34,985 bases of DNA from Rhodoferax sp. (lineage in GTDB: Bacteria > Pseudomonadota > Gammaproteobacteria > Burkholderiales > Burkholderiaceae_C), in assembly GCA_013791765.1 (NCBI GenBank), contig VMTC01000007.1, forward strand, positions 1-34,985, given 5' to 3'. This document shows positions 8,382 through 15,884 of this stretch, piece by piece. Each line of letters starts with the position of its first letter. Positions within the stretch are counted from its first letter, which is position 1. A model generated the notes under the pieces. It saw only the letters and a list, made by a program, of their open reading frames with translations. It did no database searches and was not told the DNA's origin. Position numbers and translations under genes: made by a program.

Positions 8382-9584
8382 GTGATTGGTGCAACACCGA
8401 TATTGACGCGCCTTTACGGTCCCGAGGAGTTTGGTGCACTTGCCGTATTTGCGGCTGCTTACGCCATCTTTGTCGGCCTGATAACACTTAAGTACGATTA
8501 TTCGATCATTTTGCCGCGCAATCATGACAAGGCAGTAGACCTGACTGTGCTGACGCTATCAATTTCTTTAGTACTTTCCCTTATTTTTCTGGCTCTGCTT
8601 GGCGTAAGTCACCTAAGCTTAGGTGTTCCGATGCAATGGTACTTTTTTTTGCTACCTCTGAGTACCATTCTGGGATCGGCCTACACCTGTGCGCAGCAAT
8701 GGTGCGCGCGTGCAAGTGACTACAGACCGTTCGCCCGTAGCCAAGTGATGAACTCGTTGGTGAACGTCGGTACAAGCGTGCTGCTTGCAATCGCTACAGC
8801 CAAGTTGTCCGGTAGCTTGGTGATGGGTTTCGTAGCTGGTTTGACCGCCGGTCTGCTCTACATTTCGATCAAGTTCTTGCGGTCATCTGTAGGCAATCGG
8901 TTCCTCAATTTCCGGCTTTCGCGATTAGCCAACACGGCAATGGAGTTCAAGCGTTTTCCGCTGTACGTGCTGCCGTCCTCATTGTTGGCCACACTGGGCA
9001 TGAATGCTCCGCCATTTCTTTTCCAGACAATGTTCTCTTTGCAAGAAGTTGGCTACTACGCCATCGCAAACCGATTCCTGATGGTTCCTAGCTCCCTGGT
9101 CGGTGGTGCAGTGGCAGAGGCCTTTCGAGCCGAGTTCGTTGATCGCCATAAACTAGGTATCAAGAATGCAGTTTTTTTTCGTAACACCTTGCGCAAACTT
9201 GTGCTCGTTGCACTGCCAATATTTGGCAGCTTTTCCCTCATTGCGCCATCGCTTTTTGCATTACTGCTGGGTGAGACCTACCGCGATTCTGGGGTTCTGT
9301 CACGCTACCTATGCATTGGCGTTCTGGCCCAGTTCATTTCGCAGCCCTTTCACTACGTTTTTGTAGCCACCGGTCATGTGCGGCTGGGGCTATTCATACA
9401 ATCTGCGCTAACCGTTTTGCCGGTACTCGCAATCATTCTCGGTGGGTTGAGCGGCAGCATGGAGCGTGCCGTACTTTTCGCCGCATTACTCACGTTCGTG
9501 TTGTCAGTACTATTAGTCGGGTTGGCCTATCGCTGCTGCAAACACAGCGACAGTGTTGCCACCGGGGAGGTAGAACATGCTTAG
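8382..9584 (+). CDS. wzx: Wzx-like lipid-linked oligosaccharide flippase
   Basis: A polytopic membrane protein of the polysaccharide biosynthesis/MATE-like superfamily with about twelve hydrophobic segments; it should flip undecaprenyl-linked repeat units to the periplasm. The first canonical start is GTG 8382, giving 400 residues, but this cuts the first helix. The same frame is open from 8250, and codons 8310-8381 encode a good family N-terminus (FRKNILRIATGSLASQAI) leading into GATPILTRLYGPEEFG. No ATG, GTG or TTG occurs in 8250-8381; only CTG 8298 and ATT 8310 could serve, near an agaagg at 8291. The gene overlaps the next one by eight bases. Wzx proteins diverge greatly, so the call rests on topology and context. 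Confidence 0.78.
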   Translation: MIGATPILTRLYGPEEFGALAVFAAAYAIFVGLITLKYDYSIILPRNHDKAVDLTVLTLSISLVLSLIFLALLGVSHLSLGVPMQWYFFLLPLSTILGSAYTCAQQWCARASDYRPFARSQVMNSLVNVGTSVLLAIATAKLSGSLVMGFVAGLTAGLLYISIKFLRSSVGNRFLNFRLSRLANTAMEFKRFPLYVLPSSLLATLGMNAPPFLFQTMFSLQEVGYYAIANRFLMVPSSLVGGAVAEAFRAEFVDRHKLGIKNAVFFRNTLRKLVLVALPIFGSFSLIAPSLFALLLGETYRDSGVLSRYLCIGVLAQFISQPFHYVFVATGHVRLGLFIQSALTVLPVLAIILGGLSGSMERAVLFAALLTFVLSVLLVGLAYRCCKHSDSVATGEVEHA

Positions 9585-10953
9585 GTTGCTGTTGGCCGCG
9601 CTGCTCTACAGCGCCACTTTTCACTACGCGTATGTGGTCTATGTCTATCCAGTGTTTGAATACGCCCATTACAACTACATAGAGAGGATGCTTCCTCAAA
9701 TTCTTTTGACATACCTACTCGCCGCTGCCCCCGTTGTCGCATACCGGTCATCCACGGCACCCGCGTCGTTTGGGGCAGTGTTGATATTCGTGATTTGCTA
9801 CGTTCCGGCACAACTGATGCTGTTGTTCACCCTAGACCGTCCTTTTGGCGAACTCACACTAGTCCAGACGAGCCTTGCCGCGAGCATGGCCATTCTGCTG
9901 TGGGCTTCGCCGCTTGGGGGTAGATACCGCGCGCGGGTTCAGTCGGAGCGCCACCTTTCAGCCACTCTCCGCTTTCTTACGGTGGCCTCGATGGTTTTGC
10001 TTGTGTTCTACTACCATGAGCATATGCGGCTGGTGTCGTTCGCAGATGTCTACGATCTGCGCTTCGAAACCAATGAACTCGTGAAAAGTACTCTGGCGGG
10101 CTACATGCTTTCGTGGCTTTCCTACTGTTTCCTGCCCTTCTACTTTGCCAGGGGAATCATTAAAAAGAGCTGGGGCGATTTCGGGCTGGGCTTTCTTGGT
10201 AGTTTGCTGATCTATTTGGCGACCGGTTCCAAGGCCGCGATTCTGATGCCCGTGGTGATTTATAGCCTGCATCGACTGATTGGCTCGGGGAAGGATTTTC
10301 TGTTACGCCTACTGATCGTGATGACAGTCGTGGTCTTCCTTGTCATTGAATTGCTACCGGATGAGGGGGTATTGATGTGGGTCAAATCCATCTTGCTGAT
10401 TCGTGTTCTTGGAACCAGTGGCTGGACTATTTCCACCTACTACGACTACTTCTCCACCAACGGTTTCACGTTCTATACGCACATTGGTCCTATCAATGTC
10501 CTGACTGGCGCATACCCGTACGGAGAATATTCGCTGGGCCAGACCATTGGCTTGTATTACAGCGGCTCGTCTGATGCAAACTTTAATGCTAATTTCTGGG
10601 CCAGTGACGGCTTCGCAGCTATGGGCGTGCTGGGCATTCCGGTGGTAACCGCCTTTATGGTAGGCGTTTTTTATGCCATCAACCGGATTGCGTCGGGCTA
10701 CTCGCCCCGTTTTGTGGTGCTTTGGCTGGCCGGCTTCTGGCTGGCCTTACTGAACTTGCCGCTTACGACGGCGCTGCTGTCTGGTGGCGGTGGGCTGACC
10801 CTGTTTTTGCTATGGGCTAACCGCGTACGATTGAGCACCCGAGGCAAGCCCAGCCGATTTGGCGATTTCCCGGGCGGCGCTGCTGCGCCTGGAGCCACCC
10901 CGGCAAAGTCGTTTGTTGACCGACCGCTGGTTGATTGTTTTCAATATAAATAA
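9577..10953 (+). CDS. wzy: Wzy-like O-antigen/capsule polymerase
   Basis: A 458-residue integral membrane protein with about eleven hydrophobic stretches and a large central periplasmic-type loop (roughly residues 270-345, rich in Tyr, Gly and Asn). That layout is typical of Wzy polymerases, which join flipped repeat units. Its start ATG overlaps the flippase stop (ATGCTTAG), so the two are probably translationally coupled. I see no enzyme motif, and Wzy proteins share little sequence, so the assignment rests on topology and on its place between a flippase and a glycosyltransferase. It ends two bases before the next gene. Confidence 0.72.
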   Translation: MLRLLLAALLYSATFHYAYVVYVYPVFEYAHYNYIERMLPQILLTYLLAAAPVVAYRSSTAPASFGAVLIFVICYVPAQLMLLFTLDRPFGELTLVQTSLAASMAILLWASPLGGRYRARVQSERHLSATLRFLTVASMVLLVFYYHEHMRLVSFADVYDLRFETNELVKSTLAGYMLSWLSYCFLPFYFARGIIKKSWGDFGLGFLGSLLIYLATGSKAAILMPVVIYSLHRLIGSGKDFLLRLLIVMTVVVFLVIELLPDEGVLMWVKSILLIRVLGTSGWTISTYYDYFSTNGFTFYTHIGPINVLTGAYPYGEYSLGQTIGLYYSGSSDANFNANFWASDGFAAMGVLGIPVVTAFMVGVFYAINRIASGYSPRFVVLWLAGFWLALLNLPLTTALLSGGGGLTLFLLWANRVRLSTRGKPSRFGDFPGGAAAPGATPAKSFVDRPLVDCFQYK

Positions 10954-10955
10954 AA

Positions 10956-12182
10956 ATGAATATTAAGATGAAAATCGTTCACGTCGAAGATTTTATACAC
11001 CCGGATGCAGGCTATCAGGTCAACCTTCTCGGTCGGCTACAGACCATGCAAGGGCACCAGGTGGATGTGGTGACCGGTGAGTTGGAGAAGATTCCGGACG
11101 TTCTAACCGTTTTCTTCGGGCGCGAGAACATCCACGCACGGGACGAACGCTTCCGTCAAGAAAGTGGAGTCCGAATTCATCGAATTCCACTTTTCGGGTG
11201 GTACAGTGGTCGAGCGATCTTCCGTCCTATCCGGCTCTTGCGACAAGTGCTTTCGCTTAAGCCTGATGTTGTCTTCGTTCACGGCGAGGATACCGTTACG
11301 GGCATGTTGTTCATAATGCTGTCACGCTGGTTGCCGTTTCCGATCGTGCTGGATTGCCACATGCTAGAGATGGCATCCAAGAACAAGTACAGCGAGTATT
11401 TCCGTTCGTTTTACAGGAAATTCATTACGCCCATTATCCTCAGACGCAACATCCCCTTGATTCGGGTCGTCGATAGCGACTTTGTGCAGAAATTCCTGGG
11501 CATTCCGCTTTCGCACACTGATCTGCTGTCCTTCGGTACGGACACCAACCATTTCAAGCCTGACACGACTGTCAAGGCGAGGCTTCGTGAGGAATTAGGT
11601 TTCAAGGCTGATTGCTATCTCGTAATCTACGCAGGAAAGCTGGATGAGGACAAAGGCGGGAAGTTTCTTTCGGCTGCATTGAAGGATCGATTGCCTAAGA
11701 ATGAAGACAAACAGGTAGATTTTCTGATTATCGGCAACGCGGTGGGTGAGTATGGCGCCGAGGTCGAGGAGGAACTTGCGGCTAGCGAGAACAAGATCGT
11801 TCGCTTGCCGACCCAGCGCTATTTCGACTTGGCCAAGTATTATCAGATGGCTGATCTGGTCATCTTTCCGAAACAATGCAGCATGACTTTCTTTGAGGCA
11901 CAGTCCTGCGGCTTGCCCGTACTTTTCGAGGAAAATGAAATCAATGACTTGCGTGCAACGAAGCAAAATGCCTTTACCTTTGCGTTGGAATCCGTTGATG
12001 ATTTCCGTGCGAAGCTTGTCGACCTGGCTGCGCGCTCATCAGAAGAGCGCAGCGAATACTCTCGCAATGCACGCAACTTCGTGCTGGAAAGTTATAACTA
12101 CGTTCCCATCGCCCAGCAGTTCACTGACGTTCTTGAACGTGCGATCAGGCAGTGGCGTATTACAAGTAAGAGCTCGTCGTGA
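10956..12182 (+). CDS. Glycosyltransferase family 4
   Basis: A 408-residue GT-B fold glycosyltransferase. The N-terminal domain starts MKIVHVEDFIHPDAGYQVN, which contacts the acceptor. The C-terminal nucleotide-sugar domain begins near residue 215 (VIYAGKLDEDKGG) and holds the EX7E-type motif in FFEAQSCGLPVLFEENE. It should add one sugar to the growing lipid-linked repeat unit on the cytoplasmic face. It follows the polymerase by two bases and uses ATG 10956; ATG 10968 is an alternative that removes only four residues. The region is AT-richer than the wbp genes, usual for O-antigen transferases. Donor and linkage are not predictable. Confidence 0.85.
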   Translation: MNIKMKIVHVEDFIHPDAGYQVNLLGRLQTMQGHQVDVVTGELEKIPDVLTVFFGRENIHARDERFRQESGVRIHRIPLFGWYSGRAIFRPIRLLRQVLSLKPDVVFVHGEDTVTGMLFIMLSRWLPFPIVLDCHMLEMASKNKYSEYFRSFYRKFITPIILRRNIPLIRVVDSDFVQKFLGIPLSHTDLLSFGTDTNHFKPDTTVKARLREELGFKADCYLVIYAGKLDEDKGGKFLSAALKDRLPKNEDKQVDFLIIGNAVGEYGAEVEEELAASENKIVRLPTQRYFDLAKYYQMADLVIFPKQCSMTFFEAQSCGLPVLFEENEINDLRATKQNAFTFALESVDDFRAKLVDLAARSSEERSEYSRNARNFVLESYNYVPIAQQFTDVLERAIRQWRITSKSSS

Positions 12183-12270
12183 AATCTGAAGGTGATATTG
12201 TTGTCAATGTTGAATGCACGTGTCATGTTGCTCAGCCAAAACTACGGAAACAATACAAAAAAGGTGCTTT

Positions 12271-12990
12271 ATGCTGGTAAATTCTTACAGAAAACTTCGG
12301 GTGGCGAGTCGGCAGCTACTTGGGACTGAACCTGTTGTCCTCGTTGAAAAAAAGTTACTAATCGAATTTCACGGTAACGACTACTGTGGGTGGTCTATTC
12401 CGGTAGGCCACCTTGGATCGAATTCTGTTGTAGTTGATGTTGGACTCGGAGAAGACATCTCCTTCTCACGATCGCTTATTCAGAAATATGGCTGCACGGT
12501 ACATGGATTCGATCCAACTCCAAGAGCAATCCACTACGTTAAGCAACTCGCCGATCCGAAGGTCGTTCTGCATGAGTTTGGTGTCGCAGCGCAGCGAGGG
12601 CAGGCGACCTTTTACTTGCCAAACAATGATGCCCATGTGAGTGGCTCACTTGCGCTGGCCTCGCACGTAGGCCAGCGCGCGATCGAAGTAAGTCTAATTA
12701 CATTGGAAGACATATTTAAATTGCTTGGAGCCGAGCGAATTAACTTGCTCAAGCTAGATATCGAAGGAGCCGAGTTCGACCTGATCGATGATGATCACTT
12801 TAAGGACTGCGCAGGGCGCATAGACTGTCTGTGCATCGAGTTCCATCACCGTTGGTCAAACTTTGGCAAGGTATCCACGCTGAAAGCAGTGCAACGACTA
12901 CGCGAGCTGGGCTTCCGGTGTGCGTGGCGAGCGAAAAGTACGAATGAGGAATTTATGTTCGTGAACATCAGTAGCAGAGGTGTTCAATGA
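12271..12990 (+). CDS. FkbM-family methyltransferase
   Basis: A 239-residue SAM-dependent methyltransferase. It has the SAM-binding start VVDVGLGEDISFS, the acidic-loop region HGFDPTPRAIHYV, and the hallmark FkbM segment LLKLDIEGAEFDLI. Such enzymes O-methylate sugars in surface glycans and may cap or decorate the repeat unit. I choose ATG 12271 because aaggtg precedes it at a proper distance; an in-frame ATG at 12214 lacks a site. Its stop overlaps the next small ORF (ATGA at 12987-12990). The normal glycine-rich motif reads DVGLGED, so the first SAM loop is slightly unusual. Confidence 0.82.
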   Translation: MLVNSYRKLRVASRQLLGTEPVVLVEKKLLIEFHGNDYCGWSIPVGHLGSNSVVVDVGLGEDISFSRSLIQKYGCTVHGFDPTPRAIHYVKQLADPKVVLHEFGVAAQRGQATFYLPNNDAHVSGSLALASHVGQRAIEVSLITLEDIFKLLGAERINLLKLDIEGAEFDLIDDDHFKDCAGRIDCLCIEFHHRWSNFGKVSTLKAVQRLRELGFRCAWRAKSTNEEFMFVNISSRGVQ

Positions 12991-13124
12991 TTCTTCGATC
13001 ATATGACATCAAGGTGATCATTAAGTATTACGAAGGTAGCTATTCCGGCGAGGCATTGCTATGGAGGCAGGTGGGAGCCATCATCAAAATGAATAACTTG
13101 AAACGCCTACTAAGGTCGCAGTAA
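12987..13124 (+). CDS. Small ORF coupled to the FkbM gene (45 residues)
   Basis: An ORF of 45 codons whose ATG overlaps the methyltransferase stop in an ATGA arrangement, as in many real operon junctions. The product is basic (VIIKYYEGSYSGEALLWRQ, then NLKRLLRSQ) and matches nothing I recognise. It may be a true small protein or the 5' remnant of a lost glycosyltransferase, since it lies right at the edge between the AT-richer segment and the GC-rich genes that follow. The gap 13125-13290 holds no further gene that I can see. Confidence 0.3.
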   Translation: MILRSYDIKVIIKYYEGSYSGEALLWRQVGAIIKMNNLKRLLRSQ

Positions 13125-13290
13125 ATTGACACGGTTTTAGAGGTCGTGTGTGTCACTGGTTCTGTATTGGCCGAAATTGGCCCTTCGTCATTCCTTGTGA
13201 AATTAAGGTTTGAATATCCCGTGAAATTATTTTAATGACGCTCGATACCGGTCATATCGATGCATTTTCGTCCGAGTATTTTAGACATCA

Positions 13291-14007
13291 ATGAAGAGAA
13301 TCAATCAAATTATTGGAAGCGGTCTGATCGCAAGAACGCTCAATGGCGTCGACTTCGGGCGCCCAACGCTGGTGCTCGCTTCGGGCGTGTCCGATTCGCA
13401 GGAAACCCGGGCCGAAGCCTTCTGCCGCGAGGCTGATCTGGTGGAACAGGCGATCACCCGCCACCCGGGGCTGCACGCGGTGTACTGTTCCACCTGCAGC
13501 ATCGACAGCGGCGTGGTCACGCCCTACACCACCCACAAGCTGAACATGGAGCGACTGGTGACGGGGGCGGCAGCCTCGTGCCACGTGTTCCGGCTGCCAC
13601 AGGTGGTGGGGCTGGTGCACAACCGCACACTGGTGAGCCATTTTGTGGATTCGATCCTGCTGGACCGGGTGCTGAAGGTGCAAACCCGCGCCACGCGTAA
13701 CCTGCTGGATGTGCGCGACTTCGCCCGCGTGGCGGCGCTCATGGTGCGCAGCGACGCTGGCGCTGGCGGGCCGCAGATCATCGCCTCTGCCACCCAGGTG
13801 CCGGTGACGGATATCGTTGCGGAGATTGCACGCCTGCTGGACCGCCCCGCACGCACCGAGATGCAGGTCGAGGGCTACAGCCAGGTGATCGCCACGGATT
13901 TCCTGCGCGGCCAGCTGCCCGCCGATGACCCGCTGTTCGACCCCGGGCACTGGCGGGTGATACTGCAACACTATGTGCCGCTGATGGCGCGAGAGGTGAT
14001 GCCATGA
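13291..14007 (+). CDS. Short SDR, NAD(P)-dependent sugar epimerase-like protein
   Basis: A 238-residue protein of the extended SDR superfamily but unusually short. A compact glycine motif opens it (IIGSGLIARTL, residues 7-17), and the catalytic YxxxK is present as YTTHK, preceded by YCSTCSI. FRLPQVVG and LLDVRDFARVAALM are typical downstream SDR segments. Between the glycine motif and YxxxK it lacks about 40-50 residues found in standard epimerases, so it may bind NAD(P) in a reduced form. It is tightly coupled to the next glycosyltransferase (ATGA overlap). GC content rises sharply compared with the methyltransferase. Substrate unknown. Confidence 0.7.
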   Translation: MKRINQIIGSGLIARTLNGVDFGRPTLVLASGVSDSQETRAEAFCREADLVEQAITRHPGLHAVYCSTCSIDSGVVTPYTTHKLNMERLVTGAAASCHVFRLPQVVGLVHNRTLVSHFVDSILLDRVLKVQTRATRNLLDVRDFARVAALMVRSDAGAGGPQIIASATQVPVTDIVAEIARLLDRPARTEMQVEGYSQVIATDFLRGQLPADDPLFDPGHWRVILQHYVPLMAREVMP

Positions 14008-15125
14008 AGCCGCGGATCCTCATCAACTGTTCCAACTTGCACAACGGTGGCGGGGTGGCGGTGGCGACCTCGGTAATCGACTGCCTCAGCCGGATGGACC
14101 ACGGTGGGCTTGCGCTGTCGGTGCTGTTGTCCACGCCGGTGGAGCGCAACCTGCGCGACTTGGGGACCGATCTCGGCGCGTTCGAGCGCAGCGAGACTTG
14201 TGACTTTCGGGGCATACCCGCACTGTGGCAGGGGCTGGACCAGCACTTCGAAGGATTCGATCTGGTATTTACCGTGTTCGGACCGGCCTATTTCGCCCGC
14301 CGCAACACCCGCCACCTGTTCGGGTTCGCACAACCGAACATCTTGTACCCCGACAACCCGGTGGCAGCGGCCCAGCCTGCGCTCAGTCGCTGGCGCACGC
14401 TTTTGAAGTTCGAACTGCAGGCCTGGTTCTTTTCCCGAGCCGATGCGTTTGTCGTCGAACTGGAACACGTGAAGGCAGGGCTGATGAAGCGCCGTCTGTT
14501 CCAGTACAAGCCGGTTGACGTCGTGTACAGCTCGGTGCACTCGGTCTTTTCCAAGCCGGACAAATGGGCCGCTCTAGACATTCCAGCCCAGCCCGGGCGC
14601 CTGAAGCTGGGCCTGATTTCCCGCAATTACCCGCACAAGAACCTCGCGATCCTGCCGGAGGTCAAGAGGCTTCTGAAGGCGACGCATGGGCGCGATGTCG
14701 ACATCTATGTGACCTTTCCTCCGGAGGAATGGGAGGCCTGCGACTCACGCTTTCGCGAAAACATCGTCAATGTGGGCGCTCTCAGCCTGAGCCAGTGCCC
14801 GACGTTTTACGAGGCGATGGACGGCGTCGTGTTCCCCAGTCTGCTGGAGTGTTTTTCGGCGGTGCCCATCGAAACCATGATGGTGGGGCGACCGCTGTTT
14901 GCGTCGAATCTGTCGTTCATCAGGGACGTTTGCGGCGACGATTGTCAGTATGTCGAGCCGCAGGATGCGGCCGATATCGCGCGGGTGATCGACACCTATT
15001 TCCAGCGGCCAGCCAAGGAAAGACAGGCATTGTGTGACGCTGCCCGCGCCCACGTGCTTCGTTATCCGGGCCCGGAAGAGCGCGCCGCCAGCTATCTGAA
15101 TCTCGTCCGTCAGGCTCTGGCTTGA
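14004..15125 (+). CDS. Glycosyltransferase family 4
   Basis: A 373-residue GT-B glycosyltransferase. The N-terminus (ILINCSNLHNGGGVAVATSV) is a common opening for O-antigen GT4 enzymes. The EX7E motif is seen in LLECFSAVPIETM, followed by GRPLFASNLSFIRDVCGD. It should transfer one sugar of the repeat unit in the cytoplasm. Its ATG overlaps the stop of the SDR at 14004-14007, so the two genes form a coupled pair. Both are GC-rich, unlike the genes at 11000-13100, and they look like one acquired block. Donor sugar not predictable. Confidence 0.83.
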   Translation: MKPRILINCSNLHNGGGVAVATSVIDCLSRMDHGGLALSVLLSTPVERNLRDLGTDLGAFERSETCDFRGIPALWQGLDQHFEGFDLVFTVFGPAYFARRNTRHLFGFAQPNILYPDNPVAAAQPALSRWRTLLKFELQAWFFSRADAFVVELEHVKAGLMKRRLFQYKPVDVVYSSVHSVFSKPDKWAALDIPAQPGRLKLGLISRNYPHKNLAILPEVKRLLKATHGRDVDIYVTFPPEEWEACDSRFRENIVNVGALSLSQCPTFYEAMDGVVFPSLLECFSAVPIETMMVGRPLFASNLSFIRDVCGDDCQYVEPQDAADIARVIDTYFQRPAKERQALCDAARAHVLRYPGPEERAASYLNLVRQALA

Positions 15126-15158
15126 CGCAGTCATCCATTGTTTTTATCGGCCGCTGCC

Positions 15159-15400
15159 ATGTTCCAGAACAAGACCCGCCTTATTACCGGCGCACCGGCT
15201 CCTTCGGCAACGCCGTCCTCAAACGCTTTCTTGACACCAACATTTCTGAAATCCGCATCTTCAGCCGCGACGAGAAAAAGCCGGATGACATGCGCAAGCG
15301 CTTCAACCATCCCAAGCTCAAGTTCTACATTAGCAATGTGCGCGATGCACGCAGTGTGGCGCAGGCGATGCGCACCAACGTGTTGGGCACCAAAGCAGCG
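15159..15400 (+). pseudogene. fnlA: Decayed 5' fragment of a second fnlA copy
   Basis: The sequence from ATG 15159 parallels the intact fnlA at 17196 but is broken three ways. One base is missing in the TGGTGSFG glycine-motif region near 15196, which shifts the frame. An in-frame block of 78 bases (17400-17477 in the intact gene) is gone. After the TNVLGT segment the similarity ends. The shifted frame still reads FGNAVLKRFLDTNISEIRIF, so the decay is recent or the piece was exchanged. It cannot make a working dehydratase. Confidence 0.88.
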
Positions 15401-15410
15401 GGCAACTCTT

Positions 15411-15431
15411 CACTTTTTTTAGCGAAAAGTG
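15411..15431 (+). other. Small hairpin after the fnlA remnant
   Basis: The arms cactttt (15411-15417) and aaaagtg (15425-15431) can pair around a short loop. The stem is only seven pairs and is not followed by a T run, so it is a poor intrinsic terminator. It marks the point where fnlA similarity has ended and the dispersed repeat motif begins. Confidence 0.3.
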
Positions 15432-15432
15432 C

Positions 15433-15480
15433 CTTTAGCCCTCGTGGATATTGAGTAAGCAGCTATCAAATTCTTAGTAA
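15433..15480 (+). repeat. Dispersed intergenic motif (tagccctcgtg...gctatcaaat)
   Basis: This stretch matches the motif also seen at 182-226, 26347-26365 and 29674-29720, with a half copy near 31559-31586. The shared parts are a tagccc/cgtg block and a gctat(c/t)aaat block about 20 bases later. All copies sit between genes, several at the edge of an inserted cassette. Similar sequences are, to my knowledge, scattered through Comamonadaceae genomes. Confidence 0.5.
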
Positions 15481-15495
15481 ATATCTACTTCAATC

Positions 15496-15705
15496 ATGAC
15501 TATGCGCTTATCTTCCGACCAAGTCCAAGCCATACGCAGCGCAGCGCAGCGGGTGCTGGGTGCAGGTGCGCACATCAGTGTTCGGCGCCATGGCGCACTT
15601 ACGCTCGCACTGGGTGACCGCAAGATTGACATCATCCTCAAAGATGCCAACACGCCACCGGCGCCCATCTTTGAAATCGCTAGACGCACAGGAGTCCCGC
15701 CGTGA
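15496..15705 (+). pseudogene. MntA-type nucleotidyltransferase remnant (internal deletion)
   Basis: A 69-codon ORF whose ends look like a minimal nucleotidyltransferase of the MntA/HepT type: an N-terminal helix (MRLSSDQVQAIRSAAQRVLG) and a C-terminal part (LGDRKIDIILKDANTPPAP, then IFEIARRTGVP). The central GSR...DxD catalytic block, normally about 35-40 residues after the first helix, is absent, so the reading jumps from AHISV to RRHGALTLAL. It is in frame but cannot be an active AMPylating antitoxin. The following HEPN-like piece overlaps its stop (GTGA), the normal coupling for this module. Confidence 0.7.
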
Positions 15706-15884
15706 CATTACTACGCTACCTGCCAGAGCATGCCGAAAACGCTTTGCTAGCGTTGGATCTGGCACGCAAAGAGGCTGCTCACCTGCAATACACCCAGCGC
15801 ACGCTGTTTGCGCAGACCATTGATGCCAATTGGGTGCGGCAATTAGAGGCACACCCCCGCCTGGCGAATCGGTTTTTTCGATGA
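15702..15884 (+). pseudogene. HepT/HEPN toxin remnant (N-terminal fragment)
   Basis: A 60-codon ORF starting GTG within the stop of the MntA remnant. The sequence TLLRYLPEHAENALLALDL, then QRTLFAQTIDANWVRQLEAH, resembles the N-terminus of HEPN-type partners of minimal nucleotidyltransferases. These normally run to about 140-150 residues and include an Rx4-6H active site. Here the protein ends at FFR before that motif, so it is inactive as a ribonuclease toxin. Its stop overlaps the ATG of the AlbA_2 gene (ATGA at 15881-15884), which suggests the joint was made by deletion. Confidence 0.6.

Noticed and set aside
12179-12280. 33-codon ORF starting GTG over the stop of the GT4 gene
   Set aside because: It overlaps the ribosome site and start of the methyltransferase, has no recognisable sequence and no ribosome site of its own. 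The GTGA overlap is suggestive only.
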